Part shown: positions 34,871-43,776 of the stretch, piece by piece
Position numbering within the stretch: position 1 is the stretch's first letter
Layout of the letters: each line of letters opens with the position of its first letter
Assembly (NCBI RefSeq): GCF_947492965.1
Contig: NZ_CANLOZ010000002.1
Coordinates: forward strand, 558,001 to 622,000
Direction: 5' to 3'
DNA length: 64,000 nt
Source of the DNA: an uncultured Aquimarina sp.
GTDB lineage: Bacteria > Bacteroidota > Bacteroidia > Flavobacteriales > Flavobacteriaceae
Translations under genes and position numbers: made by a program
The notes under the pieces: model-generated
What the model was told of the DNA's origin: nothing
The model's input: only the letters and a program-made list of their open reading frames with translations
Databases searched by the model: none

Positions 34871-35278
34871 ATGGAGAATTATACGGTTTCAGCAGAATTG
34901 AAAAGTCACTTTCTTAGACTTTACAAAATGGCTATATCCGATGACAGTTTTGGCGTCCCAGAACTTCAAATGTTATACCATTTTGCTGAAGAAAGAGGCA
35001 TCCAAAAAGAAGAACTCGAAAAACTTTTACTAAATCCTATAAGTCATGAGTCCATTATTCCTGATAGCCTTGATGAACGTATAGAATATTTATATGATTT
35101 ATCACGGATGATTTGGGCAGATGAAAAAATTACAGAAGATGAAATAACTACTCTAAAAAAATATTGCAGAAAATTTCAATTTCTTGAAGAAAATATTGAA
35201 GAACTCTCAGAGTACCTTTTGGATTGTGTACAAAAAGGAATTAGTAAAGAAGAAATCATTGAACAAATAAAATCTTAG
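34871..35278 (+). CDS. TerB-like helical protein
   Basis: A 135-residue acidic all-helical protein from ATG 34871 (a longer frame from 34811 overlaps the 54-aa gene and is rejected). The segments MAISDDSFGVPELQMLYHFA and MIWADEKITEDEITTLKKYC have the TerB pattern D/E-G-x-x-x-x-E-x-x-x-L, a metal-binding helical bundle of tellurite/stress systems. No TM. It starts 2 bases after the tail-anchored peptide and is 3 bases before the four-TM protein, pointing to a membrane-proximal complex. Confidence 0.8.
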   Translation: MENYTVSAELKSHFLRLYKMAISDDSFGVPELQMLYHFAEERGIQKEELEKLLLNPISHESIIPDSLDERIEYLYDLSRMIWADEKITEDEITTLKKYCRKFQFLEENIEELSEYLLDCVQKGISKEEIIEQIKS

Positions 35279-35281
35279 CCT

Positions 35282-36556
35282 ATGGATTCTGTAAAAAAAC
35301 TATTTACACTTAAAAAAGTTGAGTCTAAACCTAAAGCTTCCAATGATAGTGAAGAAAATCAAGGAGAACAAATAAGGATAACCTATTATCAAAGCGGTTA
35401 TGGTGCTTCAAAAAAAGCATCCGGAAACCCTATTATATTAAGAACTGGTCTCCACAATTTATACAATAGTTTTGAAGATCAATGCAGAAAACAACTAACA
35501 GAACAACAACGTTTAAAACAACCTTATAAAGAAGAACAAGAAAGACAAAGAACTGAATTAAAAAAAAGAGAAACAGCTATAGTTATATACGAGGAGCAAG
35601 AAAAAAACATCAATAGGGATATTGAAACTAAGAAACATGAAATGGTTGATGTAAAACAGAATCCAGATCATTTTGGTATTGACGCAGACAAAAGACCAAA
35701 AGCTCAATTTTATATTGGTCTGTTCATTTTATTACCTATTTCTATATACTTACTGGTCTTTTACATTTCAGCATCGTATTCTGCATTCTTTAAAGAATTT
35801 TCTGATGACAGTTTAACCGCGGCCATATTTGATCCCAATGCACTCACCAATGCAATAAAAGCTAGTTGGTTAGAAGGACTGTTAGTGATCACTATTCCCT
35901 TTGTTTTTATGGGGTTAGGATATGTTATTCATATGGTTCAAAAGAGAAAAGGACTAGGCAGTTATCTGAAAATTGGGATTTTATTTCTGGTAACATTTCT
36001 TTTTGATGGCTTATTAGCATATATCATTGAAAAGAAGATCTATGATTTCAACAGAACTCCAAGTTCTGAACCTTATGGTCTACCGGTTGCCCTTGAAGAA
36101 GCAGAATTTTGGATGATCATATTTGCAGGATTTGTCGTTTATATGATTTGGGGATTAGTATTCGATTTTGTCATGAAAGAATATGAGAATGTTGATAAAA
36201 TAAAGGCATTTATAAGAGCTAAAAAAGAAGAGTTACAAAATCTTTTAGATAAGAAAACCGAATTACTAAGTAACATAGATAAAATAAAACATGAGATAAC
36301 TTCAATTACAGGGAAAATATCAGAATTACAATCCCAAATTGATGGGTTTGTTTTTCCAGTCAAAGAGTACCTTCATTACCATTATCAATATAAAGAAGGG
36401 TGGTATCAGTCAATAAATGCTGAACTAGCACTACCCCATGATAAAAAACAGGAGTTATTGGATGAATGCGAAAAAGTATCTGCCGCTCATTTAAATGAGC
36501 ATCAATTGAATCAAATGGATCATCAGCATCTATTATTTACCAAAAAACAACTATAA
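35282..36556 (+). CDS. Four-TM coiled-coil membrane protein
   Basis: A 424-residue protein. Cytoplasmic N-terminal part with a coiled coil (about 70-125), then four TM helices (about 146-166, 200-222, 229-250, 278-300), a second coiled coil (about 305-355) and a soluble C-terminal part. ITYYQSGYGASKKASGNP near residue 33 is unusual. The family is not recognised. The start overlaps nothing, but the stop TAA shares its last base with the ATG of the next lipoprotein, so it is coupled to that vWA-like protein. Confidence 0.78.
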   Translation: MDSVKKLFTLKKVESKPKASNDSEENQGEQIRITYYQSGYGASKKASGNPIILRTGLHNLYNSFEDQCRKQLTEQQRLKQPYKEEQERQRTELKKRETAIVIYEEQEKNINRDIETKKHEMVDVKQNPDHFGIDADKRPKAQFYIGLFILLPISIYLLVFYISASYSAFFKEFSDDSLTAAIFDPNALTNAIKASWLEGLLVITIPFVFMGLGYVIHMVQKRKGLGSYLKIGILFLVTFLFDGLLAYIIEKKIYDFNRTPSSEPYGLPVALEEAEFWMIIFAGFVVYMIWGLVFDFVMKEYENVDKIKAFIRAKKEELQNLLDKKTELLSNIDKIKHEITSITGKISELQSQIDGFVFPVKEYLHYHYQYKEGWYQSINAELALPHDKKQELLDECEKVSAAHLNEHQLNQMDHQHLLFTKKQL

Positions 36557-37479
36557 TGAAACAATTATACACAAATTTCATAGCAATATTGATCCTTTTT
36601 TCATGTGGTAAGGAAGAACAAAAAAAAGAAATAACATCATGCTTTGACAGTAAACCAATACCTAAAGCATTTACTTCCAACAAAAATCAGAAGGAAAATC
36701 TAAACATAAGTATACTTTTAGATCTTTCGGATAGAATTGACCCTAAAAAATTTCCAAAAGAATCAATGGAATATTATGAAAGGGATGTTGAATATATACA
36801 ATCTATAGCCGAAGCTTTCAACTTTCACCTAAGGATAAAAAGAATTAATCAAATGAATGACAAGATTCAACTATTCTTTGATCCTGAACCTAAATCAAAA
36901 AAGATAAGTAGTGTATCAAATAGATTGAAATTTCAAGTAGACAAGACTACTATAACCAATGAATTGCTTTGTAAAATAGATTCCGTATATCATAACTTAC
37001 CTATTGGGATATACAATCAGGCAATAGCAGATAATGACTTTGTTGGATCAAATACATGGGGATTTTTTAAAAGTAAGGTAATGGATTACTGTATTGAAAA
37101 TGAATTTCGGAATATTCTTATCATACTTACTGATGGCTATATTTATCATAAGGATCTTATCAAGAAGAAGGATAACTTCACCTCCTATCTAATACCACAA
37201 TACATAAGATCCCAAAAATTAAATACACAAAACTGGAGTTCTAGAATTAAAGAAAAAGGTTATGGATTCATTCCTGCTACAGATGATCTATCTAATTTAG
37301 AAATCCTTGTTTTAGGACTTCACCCAGATAAACAAAATCCTTATGAAGAAGATGTAATTAGAACTTTTTGGAGCAATTGGTTGACTACAATGAAAGTAAA
37401 ACGGTTTGCAATTAAAAATGCTGATTTACCTTCAGATATGGACAAAATAATTAAGGACTTTATTTTATTAAAAAGATGA
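36556..37479 (+). CDS. vWA-like lipoprotein
   Basis: A 307-residue lipoprotein (lipobox ILFSC, Cys17). Residues about 45-290 have a von Willebrand A-like pattern: ISILLDLSDRIDPKK as the strand with a partial MIDAS (D-x-S-x), and NILIILTDGYIYHKD as the T-D-G strand. The third MIDAS serine of D-x-S-x-S is an aspartate-arginine pair, so metal binding may be altered. It would sit in the periplasm next to the four-TM protein and could bind a partner there. Confidence 0.8.
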   Translation: MKQLYTNFIAILILFSCGKEEQKKEITSCFDSKPIPKAFTSNKNQKENLNISILLDLSDRIDPKKFPKESMEYYERDVEYIQSIAEAFNFHLRIKRINQMNDKIQLFFDPEPKSKKISSVSNRLKFQVDKTTITNELLCKIDSVYHNLPIGIYNQAIADNDFVGSNTWGFFKSKVMDYCIENEFRNILIILTDGYIYHKDLIKKKDNFTSYLIPQYIRSQKLNTQNWSSRIKEKGYGFIPATDDLSNLEILVLGLHPDKQNPYEEDVIRTFWSNWLTTMKVKRFAIKNADLPSDMDKIIKDFILLKR

Positions 37480-37871
37480 AAAAACACACACTACTTTTAA
37501 TCCTTTTAATAGTTTTCTCTTACCCATCTAATTCTCAAAGCATAGAAACCAAATTGTATTTGAAAGAAGAATTGGTAAAGCAACGTGAGGAACTATTAAA
37601 GCAGGTAAGAGAAATTCAACAAAGAATAGATGCTATTGATCAGGAGCTTGGAAATACTTCAAATTCTACTTCAAATAAGCAATACTTAACAAAATCCGTT
37701 AATTACAATTCAAAAAGCTCGTATTATAATTCTATTAATAGTAGTACCACTAAAAAGAAACGATATAGATTCAAACCTAATAGAAAGTATATCCGAGGTT
37801 CTAGAGGAGGATGTTATTATATCAATTCTAATGGCAATAAAACCTATGTAGATCGTAGTCTATGCAATTGA
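37476..37871 (+). CDS. Secreted coiled-coil protein with Gly-Cys-Tyr C-terminal motif
   Basis: A 131-residue protein overlapping the previous gene by 4 bases. Signal peptide (residues 1-20), a short coiled coil (about 28-58, LKEELVKQREELLKQVREI), a Ser/Asn-rich linker, and a C-terminal basic module RYRFKPNRKYIRGSRGGCYY followed by an N-G-N-K-T-Y-V-D motif. The module recurs at the ends of many small exported bacterial proteins, sometimes beside nucleases. Function unknown. Confidence 0.78.
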   Translation: MKKHTLLLILLIVFSYPSNSQSIETKLYLKEELVKQREELLKQVREIQQRIDAIDQELGNTSNSTSNKQYLTKSVNYNSKSSYYNSINSSTTKKKRYRFKPNRKYIRGSRGGCYYINSNGNKTYVDRSLCN

Positions 37872-37913
37872 TGTATAAATTTATTACTTTAATACATTGA
37901 AAAAGAAAAGCCT

Positions 37914-38561
37914 ATGGGAAATTATTTACTAATTGTTATATCATTTATTACGCTAACCGCATTTACTGTTGTTAACAAATTACCTAAAGAGTTTGAAGCA
38001 AAAGTTATTGGTATTAAAGATGGAGATACTATCGAAGTTTTATACAATAATGAACCTATAGTCATAAGGTTGGAACATATTGACTGCCCAGAAAAAAAAC
38101 AAGACTATTGGAAAAAGGCAAAACAATTCACTTCTGATTTTTGTTTTGGTAAAAAAGTAACAGTAATATCCAAAGGTCGTTATGATAGATATCGTAGACT
38201 CATAGCAGAAATCAAATACAAGGATAAAGTACTTAACAAAGAATTGGTAGCTAATGGATATGCAATTCACTTCAAAAAATATTCTACTGATATTCACTAT
38301 GACACTTTAGAAATCATCGCTAAGCAAAAGAATATTGGTATTTGGTCAAAGCGTTCCAAAGATGATAACTTAGATCAGGAAAAGAAAAAAACTAAATGCG
38401 AAGTAGAAGTTTATATCTGTAATAGTACAAACAGTCTAACATATCACTATAATAAAAACTGTAGAGGTCTAAGTCGTTGCAAAGATTCTATACGCAAAAT
38501 TTGCAAATACAAGGCAGAAAAACAATATGGAAGAGTATTATGTAATTATGAAAAGAATTAA
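37914..38561 (+). CDS. Staphylococcal-nuclease-like (SNase) exported endonuclease
   Basis: A 215-residue protein with an N-terminal hydrophobic signal (residues 4-20). SNase core from about 26 to 135: IGIKDGDTIEV, the catalytic R52 in VIRLEHIDCPE, E60 in CPEKKQ, and R95 in DRYRRL, equivalent to R35, E43 and R87 of staphylococcal nuclease. A Cys-rich extension (about 160-215) contains YHYNKNCRGLSRC. All catalytic residues are present, so an active Ca-dependent extracellular or periplasmic nuclease is expected. Last gene of the operon, 42 bases after the secreted coiled-coil gene. Confidence 0.9.
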   Translation: MGNYLLIVISFITLTAFTVVNKLPKEFEAKVIGIKDGDTIEVLYNNEPIVIRLEHIDCPEKKQDYWKKAKQFTSDFCFGKKVTVISKGRYDRYRRLIAEIKYKDKVLNKELVANGYAIHFKKYSTDIHYDTLEIIAKQKNIGIWSKRSKDDNLDQEKKKTKCEVEVYICNSTNSLTYHYNKNCRGLSRCKDSIRKICKYKAEKQYGRVLCNYEKN

Positions 38562-38725
38562 GACATAAGCCTTATTACTACAAATGATTTGGAAAGGTTT
38601 TAAATCTAACTATGAGATCCACTTAAAAGTTTTAGCTCAACCGCTAATAGTTTTTCCAATATTTTACTATACCTAAAAAGTTCTTTTGGTAATTCAATTA
38701 CGTGTAACTTTAACTAATAATTTAC

Positions 38726-39148
38726 CTAATACAATAAATGTAATCCTCCTGTACTTCCTTTGTCATAAAATCCTAAATGTTGAAAAGTCCTTGAAGCAAT
38801 AGTAGTCAATCCATCACTTTTTCTCACCTTACCTTCTACCGTGCCTACATATAATATTTTGCTAATATTCATAACTTCATTCGTTCTTGCTTTTCCTTTT
38901 CCAGAAAGGTTCCTATGTTTTTCTTTATCATCTTCATACACTTTATTTATCTCACTAAACATGTTTAAATCCGAAACCATTTGTTTAGCGATAGAATTTT
39001 CTTCTACTTCCTACCAATAAAGGCAATCTTTTGTTATCTCATATAATCTTGAAAAAAGCTATCCTAATATTCCTTTTTTCATTTCTTTTTTAATAGTATC
39101 AATTGCTAAAGAAAATGTATGTATCTCTAAAGGTTTGAAATCATCAGA
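38726..39148 (-). pseudogene. Decayed GIY-YIG-like gene with two in-frame stops
   Basis: On the minus strand one frame stays protein-like from 39148 to 38726 but is broken by TAG at 39059-39061 and TAG at 39011-39013. The 3' part is open for 84 codons and ends ILYVGTVEGKVRKSDG, then SRTFQHLGFYDKGSTGG and LHLLY, the pattern of GIY-YIG proteins (Y-V-G...R...QHLG). Upstream pieces read LEIHTFSLAIDTIKKEMKKG. No start codon is found at the 5' end. Two nonsense changes in one frame make this a pseudogene. Confidence 0.6.
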
Positions 39149-39437
39149 TTAGTTTTTGAATATTTGAAAAGTTATTATTTCCCTTAACACACACATCGAT
39201 TATGAATTGAAAATATACCTATTATTGGGTATATGATGAAACCTTCTGTTGTTTATATTTGTTATATACAATTGTTTTTAAATCCTGTAAATACCAAAAA
39301 ATATTATTATTTTAACCTATATTCTTATCTGAATATATTCCCCACTTTTAGCTTTGTTATATATCAATTTTATCATCAAAATATATTTTTACAATTACAT
39401 TTAAAGCGTCTAGTATAATTACTTTAATAAACCATTT
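39149..39437. other. AT-rich spacer
   Basis: A 289-base very AT-rich spacer between the decayed gene and the outer-membrane protein gene. TAGCTTTG at about 39350-39357 is a possible -7 box for the downstream gene. Nothing else is seen. Confidence 0.35.
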
Positions 39438-40922
39438 ATGAAACAAAATTCATTTTTAGCATTTCTATTTTTCTCTTTATTTTTGTATGGGCAAAATATT
39501 CCTAAGATTACGACAGATAACTTGGTGTCCAATCAAACATTTAGAAAAATTTCTTTTGAAGATCTTAACTTTTTAGTAGTCGGGGATAACACTCCACAAC
39601 AAGGTCTTGTTTTCGAATTAAAAGACAATAATTCAACCATTAAAGCCAGCGGTCTATTAAAAAATGACTCAAGTTTTATTGCCACAATAGATGGTGAATT
39701 CTCAGTAGATAATGGAGTATATTTTTTTGATGAAGGAAATGGCAGCAAAAACTCAAAGTTTACTGTAAACTTTTATAAACTCTTTAAACCTTCTAGAAAA
39801 TTTAATGGTCTTAGAACATCTACTGGTAATAATAAAGCCAAAGCGGAACGGGTATACATTCAAAACTACCTAGCCAAACGTAAGTTACTCAGAGAAACTT
39901 TTTCTAAATATGAAAAATTAAAAGCAAAATTGCAAAGTCTTAATATAGACATTACAGATGCAATAGATACTCAAAAGAAGAAAACCACTTTAGAACAACA
40001 ATATCTTGTAAAATTTGATATTGATCCTGCCTATGTCTTAACAGAAATGGATATTAAAAATAATGATGTTATTCCAAAATTAGAGATAGATCTGGGAAAG
40101 CAACTGAAACAAAAGTTAAAAAAAGACTTCAGTGCTGATCAAAAGATTGATGTTGAAAAATTGATTAATCAATTCGAATCAACTCAAAAATTCTTAAAAG
40201 ATAGTTTAGAATTAAAGCTTCAAGGTTTAGAAAAAAAAATAACAAAAGATCTTTGGACTTCAAAGTCTATCTGGTTCCTCTCTGCTTCTCCTTTCTATCA
40301 AAGAGAGAATTTTACTATCTACCAACCTGATAGCACTATACAGGATTTCAGCAGGCAGTTTGGCGAAATATTTGGGGATGTATATGGGACTACTATTGGA
40401 TTAAATCATTATATAAAATCTAATATAAGTTGGTGGAAGAATTGGTATGCAAAAGCTGCAATATCGGTTTCTAGAAACTCCAACCGTAGCTCATTCCGTA
40501 ATAGAAATATAAGATTTACAGAAGCAACTGGAGATTCGATAAATGGTAACCCTATAACACTAGTAAGTACAAGAGATGCTTATGTTGGTGATAAAAAATA
40601 TCAGTATGGGACGTCGTCAGATTTTAGTTTTGAAGCTTACTGGCTTCCGAAATATGGGAATTGGCCAATTGGTTTATTTGGATCGGTAGGCTATTCTTAT
40701 ACAAACTTTCCTAGTGGTGAAGATATAGAAGACATCGAAATTGGCAGGTTAAGGCTTGGACTTTTAATAAATTTAAAATCCAAAGATAAAACTAAAAATG
40801 TTTTAACCTTTCAAACCTTTTTAGACAGGAGTGACTTAAATAAAGATCCAAGAGGAGAAGATAAAGATCTTCGATTTGGTTTTAAAATAGGGCTGCCAAT
40901 TAATATAAAGTCAGGTCTTTAA
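39438..40922 (+). CDS. Hypothetical exported protein, predicted C-terminal beta-barrel
   Basis: A 494-residue protein with a signal peptide (cleavage after FLYGQ, residue about 19). The N-terminal third is beta-rich, residues about 130-275 are helical/coiled-coil (KLKAKLQSLNIDITDAID), and the last 200 residues show alternating amphipathic strands with aromatic ends (YGTTIGLNHYIKSNISWWKN, WPIGLFGSVGYSYTNF, LRFGFKIGLPINIK) typical of outer-membrane barrels. The family is not recognised. Monocistronic with its own terminator. Confidence 0.75.
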   Translation: MKQNSFLAFLFFSLFLYGQNIPKITTDNLVSNQTFRKISFEDLNFLVVGDNTPQQGLVFELKDNNSTIKASGLLKNDSSFIATIDGEFSVDNGVYFFDEGNGSKNSKFTVNFYKLFKPSRKFNGLRTSTGNNKAKAERVYIQNYLAKRKLLRETFSKYEKLKAKLQSLNIDITDAIDTQKKKTTLEQQYLVKFDIDPAYVLTEMDIKNNDVIPKLEIDLGKQLKQKLKKDFSADQKIDVEKLINQFESTQKFLKDSLELKLQGLEKKITKDLWTSKSIWFLSASPFYQRENFTIYQPDSTIQDFSRQFGEIFGDVYGTTIGLNHYIKSNISWWKNWYAKAAISVSRNSNRSSFRNRNIRFTEATGDSINGNPITLVSTRDAYVGDKKYQYGTSSDFSFEAYWLPKYGNWPIGLFGSVGYSYTNFPSGEDIEDIEIGRLRLGLLINLKSKDKTKNVLTFQTFLDRSDLNKDPRGEDKDLRFGFKIGLPINIKSGL

Positions 40923-40931
40923 ATTCCATAA

Positions 40932-40971
40932 AAACACCCCTAACCATTATTGCTAATGATTAGGGGTGTTT
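40932..40971 (+). terminator. Intrinsic terminator
   Basis: AAACACCCCTAA and TTAGGGGTGTTT form a perfect 12-bp stem, with extra pairing toward the loop (CATTA/TAATG). It starts 10 bases after the stop codon at 40922. Confidence 0.85.
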
Positions 40972-40980
40972 GGTAAATAG

Positions 40981-41189
40981 CGTGGGCTGTGCTTCGATCT
41001 TTCGACTCACACTTCGGCTACCACTTCGACAGCACTTCGACAAGCTCAGTATCCATCTCGAAATCCGATAAACTCACACTTCGGCTACGCTCAGTGTTCG
41101 GATTCCGAGGGCTGAGCGGAGTCGAAGCCCGGTTCTTCAGAGTTCGAGAACCTCACTCTTCTGTGGAGACTGAGGCTCTCGAAGTCTCA
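40981..41189. repeat. Cluster of dispersed palindromic repeats
   Basis: Units CTTCGACAGCACTTCGACAA, AAACTCACACTTCGGCTACG, GGATTCCGAGGGCTGAGCGG and GAGGCTCTCGAAGTC fill the gap between convergent genes. Parts recur unchanged at 42473-42545. Confidence 0.75.
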
Positions 41190-41705
41190 CTACGCTGCAT
41201 CCGAATTCTCATCGGTTTCGTCTGGGGTATCGTCATCGGTGCTACTACCGCCAGCAATTACGAAACGTTCTTTGAGTCTGTTATGCAACGCCTCTGCTCC
41301 CGCTACGCCACTATTAGCAGCTACGCCAAACATTTTATACGCTAATAAGGATGTGGTATAGGCTTCGGATCCTGCCAGAATATGTGTGTCATTAACCTTT
41401 TCGGTTAACTGTGCTAATTCTAATGCCAGTACCTTAAGCTCATTATACAAATCATAATCCTTCTCCACTTCATCCACACTAATAAAATTAGGAAGGATAT
41501 TCCCGTTTTGGCGCATACTGTCCAAAGTATCTTCTACAAAGATCTTGTTACTACGATTGATCTTTGGAAGGGTTCTACGTTCTTCCTTTGTCAATCCTGT
41601 TAAAAATGGTAACAGCGTATTGATTTCCTCAATTCTGTTTTTTACTTCTGTGATCACTGCTGGATCTACGGTTACCGATAATCGGTTGTTTAATACATTA
41701 CTCAT
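41190..41705 (-). CDS. Hypothetical helical protein
   Basis: A 171-residue soluble protein without signal. Residues 10-135 are predicted helical (VDPAVITEVKNRIEEINTLL, YNELKVLALELAQLTEKVND), followed by an Ala/Gly-rich turn and a strongly acidic disordered tail (SSTDDDTPDETDENSD). The layout resembles small four-helix bundle proteins. I do not recognise it. Monocistronic; repeats lie at its 3' side. Confidence 0.72.
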   Translation of the reverse strand: MSNVLNNRLSVTVDPAVITEVKNRIEEINTLLPFLTGLTKEERRTLPKINRSNKIFVEDTLDSMRQNGNILPNFISVDEVEKDYDLYNELKVLALELAQLTEKVNDTHILAGSEAYTTSLLAYKMFGVAANSGVAGAEALHNRLKERFVIAGGSSTDDDTPDETDENSDAA

Positions 41706-42594
41706 ACTTCATTTGTTTTAGTAATCTGGAAGTTTAAATATTTAGCAATTACAAAATTCACTTATCATCCTACTCTTTCATTTTCTTTGATCGCCCAAAG
41801 AAAACGAAACAAAAGAAAGGGCGCTTTTTCAAGGTATTTTTTATTCTCCTAAGGCGAATAAAAACCAGATTTGTTTTACTAAAATCTTTCCAAGGCTTCA
41901 AGATTTTTTAACGTATAACAAATCTTATACTGGTGAAAAAGATTTCAAAGCGCTGCTTTGGAACGTTCTTCTCTTGAATAATACAATCACTAACAATAAG
42001 AATCATAACTCCTTATAAATTTATCCAGATTGAGTTTAACATTCATTTGAGATGATGTATCGTCAATTACAATACCGATAATTTAAGAATTTATTGACTT
42101 TGTTGATAATTTTGTGTTAAAAACAAAACTTAACTTATTAATTACTAACTTCTTCTGTAAATCATTATATATTTCTCAATCAACAAAACTTCTACTGACA
42201 GGCTGACGTTTTGATAAATCACTATAAAACAAAGGGTTAAAAACGTATTCTTTTTAGAAACCTACATTTTAAATATTTCATTAAACGCTTTCTCAGTAGA
42301 TCCTTACTGACAGCTCTGATTTGGTTTTTGAGGAATATACTGGCGTTGTGACAGGGATATGTGAAGAGATTTATGCATTCTTTTTTGCATTGCCAACCCT
42401 TCGACACGTGTCCGCCTATGGAGGAGGCTCAGGGTTCCAAGCATTCCGAGGGTTAAGGCTCTCGAAGACCATAAACTCACACTTCGGCTACGCTCAGTGT
42501 TCGGATTCCGAGGGCTGAGCGGAGTCGAAGCCCGACAGCACTTAGACACGTGTCCTCTTTGAAGAAGTATTTTCTTAAGACGAGAGTAAGAACA
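41706..42594. other. Gene-free tract upstream of the unknown helical protein
   Basis: About 890 bases without a supported gene. 41790-41960 contains an A/T-rich block with CCCAAAGAAAACGAAACAAA and GCGCTTTGAAATC-type inverted segments; 42367-42400 carries GCATTCTTTTTTGCATTGCC, the end motif of the large dispersed element. 42397-42560 is a repeat cluster. Confidence 0.5.
42397..42560. repeat. Cluster of dispersed palindromic repeats
   Basis: Contains CCTTCGACACGTGTCCGCCT, GGAGGAGGCTCAGGGTTCC and an AAACTCACACTTCGGCTACG...GAGTCGAAGCCCG block that duplicates the one at 41070-41135. It starts exactly after the TTTTTTGCATTGCC end motif of the larger element. Confidence 0.75.
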
Positions 42595-43731
42595 TTATTC
42601 TTGCTTTAATTTTGGATACCAGGCATCAAGAACGGAAAAAGAGCCTTTGATATGGTATTGATAGGCATCAATATTATAAAAATCGGATAACATCCTTGGA
42701 ATATCGTCTGGATACTCCACCTTATCATATCGTTGATCTGGCGTTTGTATCCAGATATCTGTATAGAAATTTTCAGGATCAAAAAATTCTAAATACACAT
42801 ACACCTCTTTCGTATGTTGATCTTTGAGTAATGATGCACCATCGATCAAGGCCTGTAAATATTCAGTTTTTAACGCTATAGCATCTGTTTCTTTAAATTG
42901 AAGTGTTTTGACTAATAATAAAAGTTTACTATCATTTTTCTTTACTACATAGTTGTCTAAAGAATCAGTATTCGTCTTTAGATATGTTTTCATATAATCT
43001 CTAAATTTCCCCATAGGAGAAGAACTATCATGATCCTTTACATAAGTTAATTCCTGAGTTTGTCTATAAATCAATCGCGAAACAGCTTCTTTTTCTAGCT
43101 TCTTATCTCCAGATACGAGATAATACAATGCTTTTGGATAATCCTCGAAAAGAAGATCATAATACGTACGATCTAGCTTGCTCAAATAATAAAAATAAGT
43201 GGTAAAAGTGTCCTCGCGTATGGTTTGATATTTTATAATACTATCGGTTTCTTTTGTATGATTCACTATATCATTAAAAGAAGCGTGTAAGGAAGTTATA
43301 TATTCGGATAACTTCATTCTATTGTTATAGGTATTGGTAAGCTGTCGTAAAGAATCTCCATATGGAAATATTTTGTCTAATTGTGGATCCAGTACCTGAT
43401 AGTGTTTTATAAACGGATCTTCTTGAATACGATCCCAAAACTGAATCACTCTAGAATGTTTTCTCGAAAAATCAGATACCGTATAATTATCATATGCTAC
43501 TGTATCTCTGTTTTCTATCAATGTGATCTGTGCATAGATACTACTCCAATTACAAGCTTCGTATTTTAGTTTGGCATATTGGTAATCCCAATCTCGAATA
43601 AGTTCTTCTTTAAGCTCTTGTTGTATCTTCTTAGTCCGATTCTTTTGATCGATACTTGTTTTTATAAAATAATAACTTGTACCTAAAATGGTTAAACAAC
43701 TGATTACAACGAGTACTTGAAAAGCCTTTTT
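42595..43731 (-). CDS. Hypothetical membrane-anchored protein lacking a normal start codon
   Basis: The frame is open from 43731 down to 42595 and reads KKAFQVLVVISCLTILGTSY (a convincing N-terminal membrane anchor), then a charged linker and about 330 residues of soluble helical sequence. But no ATG, GTG or TTG precedes the anchor: the codon at 43732-43734 is TAA where ATG would be expected before Lys-Lys-Ala. The first usable start is TTG at 43521, which would drop the anchor. Either the start has been lost by mutation, or an A7 run has shifted. The family is not recognised. Last gene of the minus-strand array. Confidence 0.6.
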   Translation of the reverse strand, partial: KKAFQVLVVISCLTILGTSYYFIKTSIDQKNRTKKIQQELKEELIRDWDYQYAKLKYEACNWSSIYAQITLIENRDTVAYDNYTVSDFSRKHSRVIQFWDRIQEDPFIKHYQVLDPQLDKIFPYGDSLRQLTNTYNNRMKLSEYITSLHASFNDIVNHTKETDSIIKYQTIREDTFTTYFYYLSKLDRTYYDLLFEDYPKALYYLVSGDKKLEKEAVSRLIYRQTQELTYVKDHDSSSPMGKFRDYMKTYLKTNTDSLDNYVVKKNDSKLLLLVKTLQFKETDAIALKTEYLQALIDGASLLKDQHTKEVYVYLEFFDPENFYTDIWIQTPDQRYDKVEYPDDIPRMLSDFYNIDAYQYHIKGSFSVLDAWYPKLKQE

Positions 43732-43776
43732 TTAAATTTGAGACACTGAATAGATTTGTGATTGAAATGAGTATTC

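Noticed and set aside
39233..39418. A 61-codon plus-strand frame before the outer-membrane protein
   Set aside because: Extremely AT-rich, Tyr/Phe/Ile-only composition typical of random translation of AT spacer.
42304..42549. Open frames on both strands over the repeat cluster
   Set aside because: Composed of the palindromic repeat units; no start context, no conserved protein pattern.
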